Source: Scybalousia_A sp045221575 (GTDB lineage: Bacteria > Bacteroidota > Bacteroidia > Bacteroidales > P3). From it: a DNA stretch of 33,547 nt. The translations under genes and the position numbers were made by a program. The stretch is taken from contig JBGUWU010000009.1 in NCBI GenBank assembly GCA_045221575.1, forward strand, positions 1 through 33,547, read 5' to 3'. Shown one piece after another: positions 7,768 to 15,623 of this stretch (position 1 is the first letter of the stretch; each line of letters opens with the position of its first letter). The notes below the pieces were generated by a model. It searched no databases. It was not told where the DNA came from and saw only the letters and a program-made list of their open reading frames with translations.

Positions 7768-7821
7768 CAATATTTTTTCAAAAAAATCTGTAATAATTTA
7801 TTTAATGATAAAAATATTATG

Positions 7822-7829
7822 TACTTTTG
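7822..7829 (+). promoter_or_regulatory. -7 element for the DUF1015 gene
   Basis: TACTTTTG matches TAnnTTTG and is followed by CAAC, a common continuation at these promoters in this window. It lies 48 nt before the ATG at 7878. The -33 position holds TTTA-type words, not TTTG. Confidence 0.6.
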
Positions 7830-7877
7830 CAACTCACTAAGTAATGTAATTTAATAGAATATAAAAAAGATAAAACT

Positions 7878-9131
7878 ATGACAAAAGTTAGAGCATTTAG
7901 AGGATTTCGTCCTCCAGTGGAAATTGCAGAACAATTGCAAGCACAACCATACGACGTAATAAATAGTGAAGAAGCAAGAGAATTGGCTAAAAATAATCCT
8001 TATTCTTTACTTCATATTACCAAGGCAGAAATAGATTTAAAAGAGGGTACAGCAAGTAATGCTCCTGAGGTATTTGAGCAAGCTGCTAAAACTTATGAAG
8101 ATTTTAAAGCTAAAGGTTGGTTAGTTCAAGATAAAGAGCCTAAACTTTATATCTATGCTCAAACAATGGATGGTAGAACTCAATATGGTATTGTAGGCTG
8201 CGCATACGCAGAAGACTATGTTGAAGGTAAGATAAAAAAACATGAATTAACATTAAAGAAAAAAGAAGCAGAAAGACAAGTTATTATTGATGTAACTAAC
8301 TCTAATCTTGAGCCAGTTTTCTTTGCTTATCCTGATAATAAAGAAATAGATGAAATAGTTAATAGTATTGTTAAAAATGAAAAACCTGTATATGATTATG
8401 TAGCTAAAGAAGATGGCTTTGGACATACATTCTGGGTAATAAATGACAATGCAAAAATAAAGAGAATAGAAGAGATATTTGATAAAGACATACCTGCATT
8501 ATATATAGCAGACGGACATCATAGAAGTGCCGCTGGTGCAAACGTAGGTATGGAAAGAAAAGCTAAGAACCCTAACCATACAGGTAATGAAGAATATAAT
8601 TACTTTATGGCTGTTATCTTTCCTGCTTCTCAACTACATATCATAGACTATAACCGTGTAGTTAAAGATTTAAATGGTTTAAGTGAGGCTGATTTTATTA
8701 AGAAAATAGAAGAAAACTTCACTGTAGAAAATATGGGAAAAGAGATATACAAACCTGCTAAGTTGCACGAATATTCAATGTACTTGAATGGTGAATGGTA
8801 TCGCTTAACTGCTAAAGAAGGAACATTTAATGCTAATGATCCTATAGGTGTATTAGATGTTAGTATTTTGTCTGATAATCTATTAGATAAAGTTCTTGGT
8901 ATTAAAGATTTAAGAACAGATAAGAGAATAGACTTTGTTGGAGGTATTAGAGGTTTAGGTGAATTAAAACGTAGAGTAGATAACGGAGAAATGAAGGTTG
9001 CTTTTGCTCTTTATCCAGTTAGTATGAATCAACTTATGGAAATAGCAGATACGGGTAACATTATGCCTCCTAAATCAACTTGGTTTGAACCAAAACTTCG
9101 TTCAGGTTTAGTAATACATGAATTACAATAA
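7878..9131 (+). CDS. DUF1015 family protein
   Basis: The 417-residue cytosolic protein matches DUF1015 by its opening MTKVRAFRGFRPP, by YDVINSEEARELAKNNPYSLLHI near residues 25-47, and by the conserved ADGHHRSAA motif near residues 212-220. A family-typical PKSTWFEPK stretch ends the protein. The function of DUF1015 is not established. In many Bacteroidota and Firmicutes it is encoded beside serC and serA of serine synthesis; here those neighbours are absent and the gene has its own promoter and a strong terminator, so it appears monocistronic. Confidence 0.9.
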   Translation: MTKVRAFRGFRPPVEIAEQLQAQPYDVINSEEARELAKNNPYSLLHITKAEIDLKEGTASNAPEVFEQAAKTYEDFKAKGWLVQDKEPKLYIYAQTMDGRTQYGIVGCAYAEDYVEGKIKKHELTLKKKEAERQVIIDVTNSNLEPVFFAYPDNKEIDEIVNSIVKNEKPVYDYVAKEDGFGHTFWVINDNAKIKRIEEIFDKDIPALYIADGHHRSAAGANVGMERKAKNPNHTGNEEYNYFMAVIFPASQLHIIDYNRVVKDLNGLSEADFIKKIEENFTVENMGKEIYKPAKLHEYSMYLNGEWYRLTAKEGTFNANDPIGVLDVSILSDNLLDKVLGIKDLRTDKRIDFVGGIRGLGELKRRVDNGEMKVAFALYPVSMNQLMEIADTGNIMPPKSTWFEPKLRSGLVIHELQ

Positions 9132-9174
9132 GTAATATATTCACAAATTAAGTGATAATTTTCTTTTCATGAAA

Positions 9175-9206
9175 AACAACACTCTGTGAAGAGTGTTGTT
9201 TTTTTT
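9175..9206 (+). terminator. Rho-independent terminator of the DUF1015 gene
   Basis: An 11-bp perfect stem (9175-9185 with 9190-9200), a GTGA tetraloop and a run of T follow 43 nt after the stop codon. The symmetric A-run before the stem would let it work in both directions. Confidence 0.9.
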
Positions 9207-9228
9207 AGAACTTTTTTTTATGAAAATA

Positions 9229-9259
9229 TTTGTTAGATAAAAAAAATGTTATACTTTTG
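9229..9259 (+). promoter_or_regulatory. Promoter of tRNA-Leu
   Basis: TTTG (9229-9232) and TACTTTTG (9252-9259) stand 19 nt apart, a full match to the Bacteroidota TTTG-N19-TAnnTTTG consensus, and the tRNA begins 13 nt downstream. This is among the best promoters in the window. Confidence 0.85.
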
Positions 9260-9272
9260 CAAATCGAAAGAC

Positions 9273-9355
9273 GCATCTGTGGCGGAATGGTAGACGCGAT
9301 AGACTCAAAATCTGTTGTCAGCAATGGCGTGAGGGTTCAACTCCCTCCAGATGTA
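9273..9355 (+). tRNA. tRNA-Leu (CAA anticodon)
   Basis: The 83-nt gene folds as a class II tRNA. The acceptor stem pairs GCATCTG with CAGATGT (first pair G-U), the D arm holds GGTAGACGC, the anticodon stem ATAGA/TCTGT closes a loop CTCAAAA with anticodon CAA, and the long variable arm GTCAGCAATGGC is typical of leucine tRNAs. The T arm is GAGGG-TTCAACT-CCCTC. The discriminator base is A, as expected for Leu; the CCA end is not encoded. It decodes UUG. It stands alone, with its own promoter and terminator. Confidence 0.95.
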
Positions 9356-9375
9356 CAAAAAGAAAATATTTTGAT

Positions 9376-9408
9376 AGACTAAGGTGTTAATCTTAGTCTT
9401 TTTTTTTA
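9376..9408 (+). terminator. Terminator of tRNA-Leu
   Basis: AGACTAAG (9376-9383) pairs with CTTAGTCT (9392-9399) around an 8-nt loop and is followed by nine T. It begins 20 nt after the tRNA. Confidence 0.9.
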
Positions 9409-9449
9409 TAAATTTTATAGTAAAATTTTCGTAGTTAGAATAAAAACAT

Positions 9450-9457
9450 TAAATTTG
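9450..9457 (+). promoter_or_regulatory. -7 element for the EF-G2-like gene
   Basis: TAAATTTG matches TAnnTTTG, with GCACC following, 45 nt before the ATG at 9503. No exact TTTG is seen upstream; TTTTCG near 9425 is the closest. Confidence 0.6.
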
Positions 9458-9502
9458 CACCTCGCTTTTTAGAATAAAATAATATAAACAATATAAATCA
9501 AA

Positions 9503-11641
9503 ATGAAAATATACAATACTTCACAGATTAGAAATATCGCCTTAGTTGGTGGTAATAAAGCAGGTAAAACTACATTGGCAGAGGCTATAGGCTTTAATGC
9601 AGGTGTGATTAACAGAAGAGGAACAATAGAAGATGGTAACACTCTTTCAGATTATAGAGATATAGAAATAGAAAGAAAAGGTAGTGTGATTTCTACTGTT
9701 GTTTCTGTTGAAAATGGTGATAAAAAAGTTAATGTAATAGACGTACCAGGCTTTACAGATTTACAAGGTGAATTAATGAGTGCTTTACCTGTTTGTGAAG
9801 CAGCAGTTGTGGTAGTTAATGCTCAAAGTGGAATAGAAGTAGGAACAGAGGTAGCTCTTAGATATGCTAATCGTTTAAATACTCCTATTATCTTTGCTAT
9901 GAATCAACTTGATGCTGAAAAAGCAAATTTTGATGAATACACAAGAGAGTTACAAGAAGAATTTGGTGAAAAAGTAACATTAGTTCAATATCCTATTAAT
10001 GCTGGTTTAGGTTTTGATTCTTTTATAGACCTTATTACTCAAAAGATGTATAAATATCCAAAGGGTGGTGGTAAAGCAACTATAGAAGATATACCAGCAA
10101 GTGAAAGCGATAAGGTAGAAGAACTAAGAATGAAACTTGTAGAAAATGCTGCTACAGGTGATGATAGTTTGATGGAGAAATACTTTGAAGAAGGTGATTT
10201 ATCATTGGAAGACATACGTAAAGGTTTAAAGATGGGTATAGCAAGCAGAAGTGTATTCCCTGTTGTATGTGTTTCTGCTAAAGAAGATATGGGTATAGAC
10301 AGAATGATAGAGTTTATCTGCAATAATGTACCTGCTCCAAACGAAGCAACTAATACTTTAAACTATGATGGTGGTGAAAAACCTACTTACGATGCAAGTA
10401 AAGATACTGTTGTATATGTATTCAAAGCTGCGAATGAATCACATGTTGGAGAAATTACCTTTATGAAGGTTATTGAAGGTGAAGTTGCTGCAAGTGCTGA
10501 CTTAGTAAATTCAAGAGACGCAAGTAAAGAAAGATTTTCTCAAATAAGTGTTAATACAGGTAAGAATCGTACAACTGTTGATAAAGCAGTTGCAGGTGAT
10601 ATTATTTCTACTATCAAACTTAAAGCTGTTAAGGTTGGTGATACTCTTACAGGAGCTAAGAACCAAGGTGTTAAAATGGAAAAAGTAGAATATCCAGAAC
10701 CTATTTATACTACTGCTATTAAGGCTGTTGATTCTACAGAAGAAGAAAAACTTGGTGCTTCATTGAATGACTTTACTGCTCACGATCCAGCTCTTAGATA
10801 TGAAATAGCAAGAGAAAGTAAACAAACTATCGTAGGTGGTATGGGTGAATTCCATATCAATATACTAAAATGGTACTTAGACAACGTATATAAAGTAAAG
10901 ACAGAGTTCTATACTCAAAAGATACCTTATAGAGAAACTATTACTAAAGATGCTGAAGCATCATATAGACATAAAAAACAATCTGGTGGTGCAGGTCAAT
11001 TTGGTGAAGTATATCTATATATTCAACCATATACAGAAGGAATGGCTAAGCAAACTAAGTATCCTATCCGTGGCACAGAAGAGCATGAACTACCTTGGGG
11101 TGGAAAACTTATATTCAATAACTGTATCGTAGGTGGTGCTATTGATGCAAGATTTATGCCTGCTATCCTTAAAGGTATAATGGAAAAAATGGAAGAAGGT
11201 CCATTAACTGGTTCATACGCAAGAGATATTGTTGTTAATGTATTTGACGGTAAAATGCACCCAGTAGATAGTAATGAAATGGCATTCAAACTTGCAGGTA
11301 GAAACGCTTTTAAAGAAGCTTTCAAGAATGCAGGTCCTAAGATTTTGGAACCTATCTATGACCTTACAGTTACTGTTCCTGCTGACCTTATGGGAGGTGT
11401 TATGACTGACTTACAAGGAAGAAGAGCAATAGTTATGGGTATGGATTCAGAAGGCAAACATCAAGTAATTAAGGCTAAGGCTCCTTTAGCTGAAATGAAC
11501 AGATATTCTACTGCACTTTCTTCATTAACTTCTGGTAGAGGTATGTTTACAATGAAGTATGCAGAATATCAAGCTGTTCCTACTGATGTTCAAAATGAAC
11601 TATTGAAAGCTTACGAAGAAGAAAGCAAAGACGAAGATTAA
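9503..11641 (+). CDS. EF-G2-like translation elongation factor paralogue
   Basis: The 712-residue protein has full EF-G layout: G domain, domain II, and C-terminal domains III-V (for example GGMGEFHINI, KKQSGGAGQFGEV, DLQGRRAIVMGM). Its GTPase motifs are unusual: the P-loop is GGNKAGKTT (16-24) instead of AHIDAGKTT, the G3 motif is DVPGFTD (80-86) where EF-G has DTPGHVD, so the catalytic His is Phe84, and G4 is NQLD (134-137) in place of NKxD. These mark it as the paralogue called EF-G2 in Bacteroides rather than the str-operon FusA. From memory, B. thetaiotaomicron EF-G2 was reported to support translation without GTP hydrolysis and to matter for gut colonisation. The same role here is inference. 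It has its own promoter and terminator, away from ribosomal protein genes. Confidence 0.88.
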   Translation: MKIYNTSQIRNIALVGGNKAGKTTLAEAIGFNAGVINRRGTIEDGNTLSDYRDIEIERKGSVISTVVSVENGDKKVNVIDVPGFTDLQGELMSALPVCEAAVVVVNAQSGIEVGTEVALRYANRLNTPIIFAMNQLDAEKANFDEYTRELQEEFGEKVTLVQYPINAGLGFDSFIDLITQKMYKYPKGGGKATIEDIPASESDKVEELRMKLVENAATGDDSLMEKYFEEGDLSLEDIRKGLKMGIASRSVFPVVCVSAKEDMGIDRMIEFICNNVPAPNEATNTLNYDGGEKPTYDASKDTVVYVFKAANESHVGEITFMKVIEGEVAASADLVNSRDASKERFSQISVNTGKNRTTVDKAVAGDIISTIKLKAVKVGDTLTGAKNQGVKMEKVEYPEPIYTTAIKAVDSTEEEKLGASLNDFTAHDPALRYEIARESKQTIVGGMGEFHINILKWYLDNVYKVKTEFYTQKIPYRETITKDAEASYRHKKQSGGAGQFGEVYLYIQPYTEGMAKQTKYPIRGTEEHELPWGGKLIFNNCIVGGAIDARFMPAILKGIMEKMEEGPLTGSYARDIVVNVFDGKMHPVDSNEMAFKLAGRNAFKEAFKNAGPKILEPIYDLTVTVPADLMGGVMTDLQGRRAIVMGMDSEGKHQVIKAKAPLAEMNRYSTALSSLTSGRGMFTMKYAEYQAVPTDVQNELLKAYEEESKDED

Positions 11642-11673
11642 TTTGCTTTTTAATAAAACGCTTATTTATTTAG

Positions 11674-11703
11674 CGACCTGTACGAAAATACAGGTCGTTT
11701 TTC
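11674..11703 (+). terminator. Terminator of the EF-G2-like gene
   Basis: CGACCTGTA (11674-11682) pairs perfectly with TACAGGTCG (11689-11697) around a CGAAAA loop, followed by a T-run. Confidence 0.92.
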
Positions 11704-11743
11704 TATATGTATTAATAGATAGATATGTCCTTAAGTAACTACT

Positions 11744-11850
11744 GTAAAATTAGAATCAACTTTTCGTAAAATAAAATCAACTCTTCGTAAATTAGAATCA
11801 ACTCTTCGTAAATCAAAATCAACTCTTTGTAAATTAAAATCAAGATTTAT
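11744..11850. repeat. Five-unit tandem array, exact 21-bp period, ATCAAC core
   Basis: The word ATCAAC (last copy ATCAAG) starts at 11755, 11776, 11797, 11818 and 11839: four intervals of exactly 21 bp. Four of the five units read TAAAATCAAC or TTAGAATCAAC; the first four continue with TCTTCGTAA or a one-base variant, and the last is diverged after its core. The array fills the 323-bp gap between the EF-G2 terminator and the argS promoter, where nothing else is visible. Its unit is the same as the main unit of the array at 19445-19630 on the other strand. Confidence 0.85.
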
Positions 11851-11912
11851 TTAAATGAATTGAAGAATTAATGGTTGAATTTATATGTCTAAATATAAAT
11901 TTCTATTCAATA

Positions 11913-11946
11913 TTTGTAGATTATAGAATAAAATTTACTAACTTTG
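11913..11946 (+). promoter_or_regulatory. Promoter of the argS operon
   Basis: TTTG (11913-11916) and TAACTTTG (11939-11946) are 22 nt apart, within the Bacteroidota consensus range. The ATG of argS is 18 nt downstream. The repeat array ends about 60 bp upstream. Confidence 0.8.
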
Positions 11947-11964
11947 CAAAAAATATAACACACC

Positions 11965-13758
11965 ATGATTCAAGTATTGTTACAACAAGATATTTCAAAA
12001 ACTATTAATGAATTATATTCACTAAATACAGAACCTAAGGATATTGTGCTTCAGCCAACAAAAAAAGAATTTGAAGGCGATTATACCTTAGTTGTATTCC
12101 CATACGTTAAAATTGCTAAGAAATCTCCTGAACAAGTTGCTGAGGATATAGCAAAAAAAACTATGGAACACTCCACTATAATAACAGGCTATAATATAAT
12201 TAAAGGTTTTCTTAACTTTGTATGTGATAAAGCATATTGGAATACATTTTTAGATAAAAATAAATGCAATCAAACTTTTGGTTATCACGCATCTAAGAAT
12301 GAAAGTCCTATAGTTATAGAATATTCTTCACCAAATACTAACAAACCTTTACATCTTGGACATATAAGAAACAATCTTTTAGGTTGGTCTGTAGCAGAGA
12401 TACTAAAAGCTAATGGATATGATGTGAAGAAGGTTAATCTTGTGAATGACAGAGGAGTACATATCTGTAAAAGTATGGTGGCATGGCTTAGATATGCTAA
12501 CGGAGAAACACCAGAAAGTAGTGGAGAAAAAGGTGATCATTTAGTTGGTAAATATTATGTTGTGTTTGATAAGCATTATAAAGAAGAGATAGCTGAACTT
12601 GTTAGCAAAGGTATGAGTGAAGAAGAGGCTAAGAAGTCTGCTCCTATTATGCAAGAGGCTCAAAATATGCTTGTTAAATGGGAACAAAAAGACCCTGAAG
12701 TTAGACAATTATGGGAGAAAATGAACTCTTGGGTTTATGAAGGCTTTGATGCAACATATAAACGTTTGGGTGTTGATTTTGATAAGATATACTATGAAAG
12801 TCAAACATATCTTTTGGGTAAAGATTTAGTTAAAGAAGGCTTAGATAAAGGTGTATTCTATAAAAGAGAAGATGGTAGCGTTTGGATAAATCTTACAGAT
12901 GAAGGTTTAGATGAAAAACTTTTACTCAGAAAAGATGGAACAAGTGTATATATGACTCAAGACCTTGGTACAGCATGCTTAAGACATAGCGACTTTAAAT
13001 CTGATAGACTTGTATATGTTGTTGGTAATGAGCAAATATATCATTTTCAGGTGTTAAAAAAAGTTATGCAACGTTTAGGTTTTGATTGGGCTAAGGATTT
13101 GTATCATCTTTCTTATGGTATGGTTGAGTTACCTAATGGAAAAATGAAGTCACGTGAGGGTACTGTTGTTGATGCAGATGATTTAATGCAAGAAATGTAT
13201 GAAGTAGCAAAACAGCAGACTCTTGAAAAAGGAAAACAGCAAGATTTAACTGCAGAACAGGCTGATAAACTATATAATACATTGTCTTTGGGTGCATTAA
13301 AGTACTTTATATTAAAAGTAGATCCTACTAAAACGATGTTATTCAATCCTCAAGAGAGTATAGATTTTAACGGCAACACAGGACCTTTTGTCCAATATAC
13401 GTATGCTCGTATTCAGTCTATTGTTCGTAAGGCTCAAGAAGAGAAAAATGTTAAAGTAGAAGATGTTAAAATAAATAAGGATATAACTCTTAATGATAAA
13501 GAAATAGATGTTTTAAAAACTATATCAACATTTCCAGATGTAGTAAAACAAGCAGGTGAAAACTATTCTCCATCATTGATTGCTAACTTTGTATATTCTT
13601 TAGCAAAAGCTTTTAATACTTTCTATCAAGATTGTAGCATACTTAGAGAAGAAAATATTGATATTATGCAACAAAGAGTATGTCTTGCGTACTTTACAGG
13701 AGAGGTTATAAAGAGAGCAATGCATTTGTTAGGTATAGATGTTCCTCAAAGAATGTAA
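11965..13758 (+). CDS. argS: Arginyl-tRNA synthetase
   Basis: The 597-residue class I synthetase charges tRNA-Arg with arginine in the cytosol. The N-terminal 1-85 region is the ArgS-specific tRNA-binding domain. The HIGH motif is HLGH at 130-133 in SSPNTNKPLHLGHIRNN, and the KMSKS motif is KMKSREG from Lys393. The DALR anticodon-binding domain follows from about 475, ending in YFTGEVIKRAMHLLGIDVPQRM. Length and motifs are normal for Bacteroidota. clpS starts 12 nt after the stop, suggesting one transcript with clpS, nfeD and floA. Confidence 0.97.
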   Translation: MIQVLLQQDISKTINELYSLNTEPKDIVLQPTKKEFEGDYTLVVFPYVKIAKKSPEQVAEDIAKKTMEHSTIITGYNIIKGFLNFVCDKAYWNTFLDKNKCNQTFGYHASKNESPIVIEYSSPNTNKPLHLGHIRNNLLGWSVAEILKANGYDVKKVNLVNDRGVHICKSMVAWLRYANGETPESSGEKGDHLVGKYYVVFDKHYKEEIAELVSKGMSEEEAKKSAPIMQEAQNMLVKWEQKDPEVRQLWEKMNSWVYEGFDATYKRLGVDFDKIYYESQTYLLGKDLVKEGLDKGVFYKREDGSVWINLTDEGLDEKLLLRKDGTSVYMTQDLGTACLRHSDFKSDRLVYVVGNEQIYHFQVLKKVMQRLGFDWAKDLYHLSYGMVELPNGKMKSREGTVVDADDLMQEMYEVAKQQTLEKGKQQDLTAEQADKLYNTLSLGALKYFILKVDPTKTMLFNPQESIDFNGNTGPFVQYTYARIQSIVRKAQEEKNVKVEDVKINKDITLNDKEIDVLKTISTFPDVVKQAGENYSPSLIANFVYSLAKAFNTFYQDCSILREENIDIMQQRVCLAYFTGEVIKRAMHLLGIDVPQRM

Positions 13759-13770
13759 AATGTTAAAAAT

Positions 13771-14049
13771 ATGGGTAATTATTTTGAACAAACTGAAGAA
13801 AGAACGTGCTTTGCAGACATAGAAGAAGGTGGTAATGAACTTATTGTATTTAATGATGATGTTCATACCTTTGATTATGTTATAGATTGTTTGGAAACTA
13901 TATGTAAGCTAAGCAAAGAACAAGCAGTATCTTGTACAAATATTATCCATTACAAAGGTCTTTGTGCTGTAAGACATGGTTCTTATGATGTGTTAAAACC
14001 TATGTGTATAGCATTAGAACATAAAGAATTAAAAGCAGAAGTGCGTTAA
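13771..14049 (+). CDS. clpS: ClpS, N-end-rule adaptor of the ClpAP/ClpCP protease
   Basis: The 92-residue protein matches ClpS, which delivers substrates with destabilising N-terminal residues to the Clp AAA+ unfoldase. The hallmark segment LIVFNDDVHTFDYVIDCL (about 24-41) supplies the substrate pocket residues Asn-Asp-Asp and His, and IIHYKGLCAVRHG (about 58-70) completes the fold. It lies between argS and nfeD in a probable operon. No clpA or clpC gene is in the window, so the partner must be elsewhere. Confidence 0.93.
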   Translation: MGNYFEQTEERTCFADIEEGGNELIVFNDDVHTFDYVIDCLETICKLSKEQAVSCTNIIHYKGLCAVRHGSYDVLKPMCIALEHKELKAEVR

Positions 14050-14094
14050 AATATATTGTAGTTTATAAATTATAAAAAAAATAATTAAAGTATT

Positions 14095-14559
14095 ATGGAT
14101 TTGTTATTTATTATATTATTATTGGTATGCGGAATGGCTTTAATAGTACTTGAACTTGTTGCTATTCCAGGTACAACAATAGCAGGCTTAAGTGGTGTAG
14201 GCCTTTCTATTTGGGGTATATACAAAGTGTTTGTTGAATATGGTTCTTTTTGGGGTGGTATAGTAATAGTTTTTGATGTATTAATATGTGTCGTTCTTCT
14301 TATTTGGTCGTTGAAAACTAAAGTGTGGAAACGTTTCGCTCAAAATGAAGAAATATCATCAAAAGTTAATGAGATAAAAACTACTGTCAATGTAGGAGAT
14401 AAAGGAAAGACTATTACACGTTTAGCACCTATGGGTACTGCACTCATTAATAATGAAAGAATGGAAGTATATACTTCTACTTCTTTTCTTGATCCTGAAA
14501 CAGATATAGTAGTAGAAGAAGTAAGTGGTAGTAAAATAAGAGTAAATAAAATTAATTAA
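14095..14559 (+). CDS. NfeD-family membrane protein
   Basis: The 154-residue protein has hydrophobic segments at about 3-22, 26-45 and 53-76, then a soluble C-terminal OB-fold of about 60 residues (GDKGKTITRLAPMGTALINNERMEVYT). This is the short NfeD form that partners flotillin-like proteins. The neighbouring floA gene, 22 nt downstream, supports that. It likely sits in the inner membrane and acts with FloA in membrane microdomains; the molecular function of NfeD is not well established. Confidence 0.9.
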   Translation: MDLLFIILLLVCGMALIVLELVAIPGTTIAGLSGVGLSIWGIYKVFVEYGSFWGGIVIVFDVLICVVLLIWSLKTKVWKRFAQNEEISSKVNEIKTTVNVGDKGKTITRLAPMGTALINNERMEVYTSTSFLDPETDIVVEEVSGSKIRVNKIN

Positions 14560-14581
14560 TAATCATAAAAATTTAACAATT

Positions 14582-15538
14582 ATGTCTTATACAATTATTG
14601 CAGTAATAGCGGTATTAGGATTTGTATTATTATCAATATTCTTTTATCTAATACCAGTAAATCTATGGTTTCAATGTGTATTAAATGGAGTAAGAATATC
14701 ATTGCTTCAACTTATGTTTATGCGCTGGCGTAAAGTGCCACCTGCTATTATTGTTAATGCTATGATAAATAGTAAAAAAGCAGGCTTAGATCTTAGCAGT
14801 GATTTATTAGAAGCTCATTATTTAGCAGGAGGTCATGTTCAAAGAGTTGTTAATGCTTTAATATCTGCTGATAAAGCAAATATAGCATTAGACTTTAAAG
14901 CAGCAACAGCTATAGACCTTGCAGGTAGAGATGTGTTTGAAGCTGTTCAAATGAGTGTAAATCCTAAGGTTATAGATACTCCTTCTGTTGCAGCTGTAGC
15001 AAGAAATGGTATTCAACTTATAGTAAAAGCCAGAGTAACAGTTCGTGCTAACATCAATCAATTAGTCGGTGGAGCAGGAGAAGAAACAATACTTGCTCGT
15101 GTTGGTGAAGGTATTGTAACATCTATTGGTAGTGCAGAATCTCATGCTTTTGTATTAGAAAATCCAGATTCTATTTCTAAGGTTGTGCTTGCTAAAGGTT
15201 TGGATACAGGTACTGCTTTTGAAATTCTTTCTATTGATATTGCAGATATAGATGTAGGAAAGAATATTGGAGCAGAACTTCAAATGGATCAAGCAAATGC
15301 AGATAAGAATATAGCACAAGCAAAAGCAGAAGAAAGAAGAAGTATGGCTATTGCAGCTGAACAAGAAATGAAAGCAGAAGCACAAAAGATGCGTGCTAAA
15401 GTTATTGAAGCAGAAGCAGAAGTGCCTCTTGCAATGGCAGAAGCCTTCCGTAAAGGTAATCTTGGAATAATGGATTATTATAAAATGAAGAATATTCAAG
15501 CTGATACTGAAATGAGAGATGCTATAAGCAAACAATAA
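14582..15538 (+). CDS. floA: FloA flotillin-like membrane scaffold (UPF0365)
   Basis: The 318-residue protein matches FloA: a hydrophobic N-terminal hairpin (about 1-35), a PHB/SPFH domain with RWRKVPPAIIVNAMI and VRANINQLVGGAGEETILARVGEG, and a C-terminal Ala/Glu-rich coiled coil (about 235-300, with repeated EAE and AKAE words). It forms oligomeric membrane domains affecting fluidity and signalling in other bacteria. It closes the argS-clpS-nfeD-floA run and is followed by a strong terminator. Confidence 0.95.
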   Translation: MSYTIIAVIAVLGFVLLSIFFYLIPVNLWFQCVLNGVRISLLQLMFMRWRKVPPAIIVNAMINSKKAGLDLSSDLLEAHYLAGGHVQRVVNALISADKANIALDFKAATAIDLAGRDVFEAVQMSVNPKVIDTPSVAAVARNGIQLIVKARVTVRANINQLVGGAGEETILARVGEGIVTSIGSAESHAFVLENPDSISKVVLAKGLDTGTAFEILSIDIADIDVGKNIGAELQMDQANADKNIAQAKAEERRSMAIAAEQEMKAEAQKMRAKVIEAEAEVPLAMAEAFRKGNLGIMDYYKMKNIQADTEMRDAISKQ

Positions 15539-15556
15539 AAACATTTAAATCAAACT

Positions 15557-15592
15557 AAAAGCACTTAATCCTTTAGGTTAAGTGCTTTTTTT
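15557..15592. terminator. Bidirectional terminator between floA and the minus-strand regulator gene
   Basis: A 12-bp perfect stem, AAAAGCACTTAA (15557-15568) with TTAAGTGCTTTT (15578-15589), is followed by a T-run and preceded by A. It serves floA and probably also the convergent operon ending at 15624. Confidence 0.92.
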
Positions 15593-15623
15593 TATTTGTA
15601 TAATTATTATTTTGATTACTTGT

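Noticed and set aside
9503..11641. Canonical fusA
   Set aside because: The G1, G3 and G4 motifs depart from EF-G and there are no str-operon neighbours (rpsL, rpsG, tuf).
11744..11850. CRISPR array
   Set aside because: The period is 21 bp with almost no spacer; CRISPR repeats are 23-47 bp with spacers of similar size. No cas genes are present.
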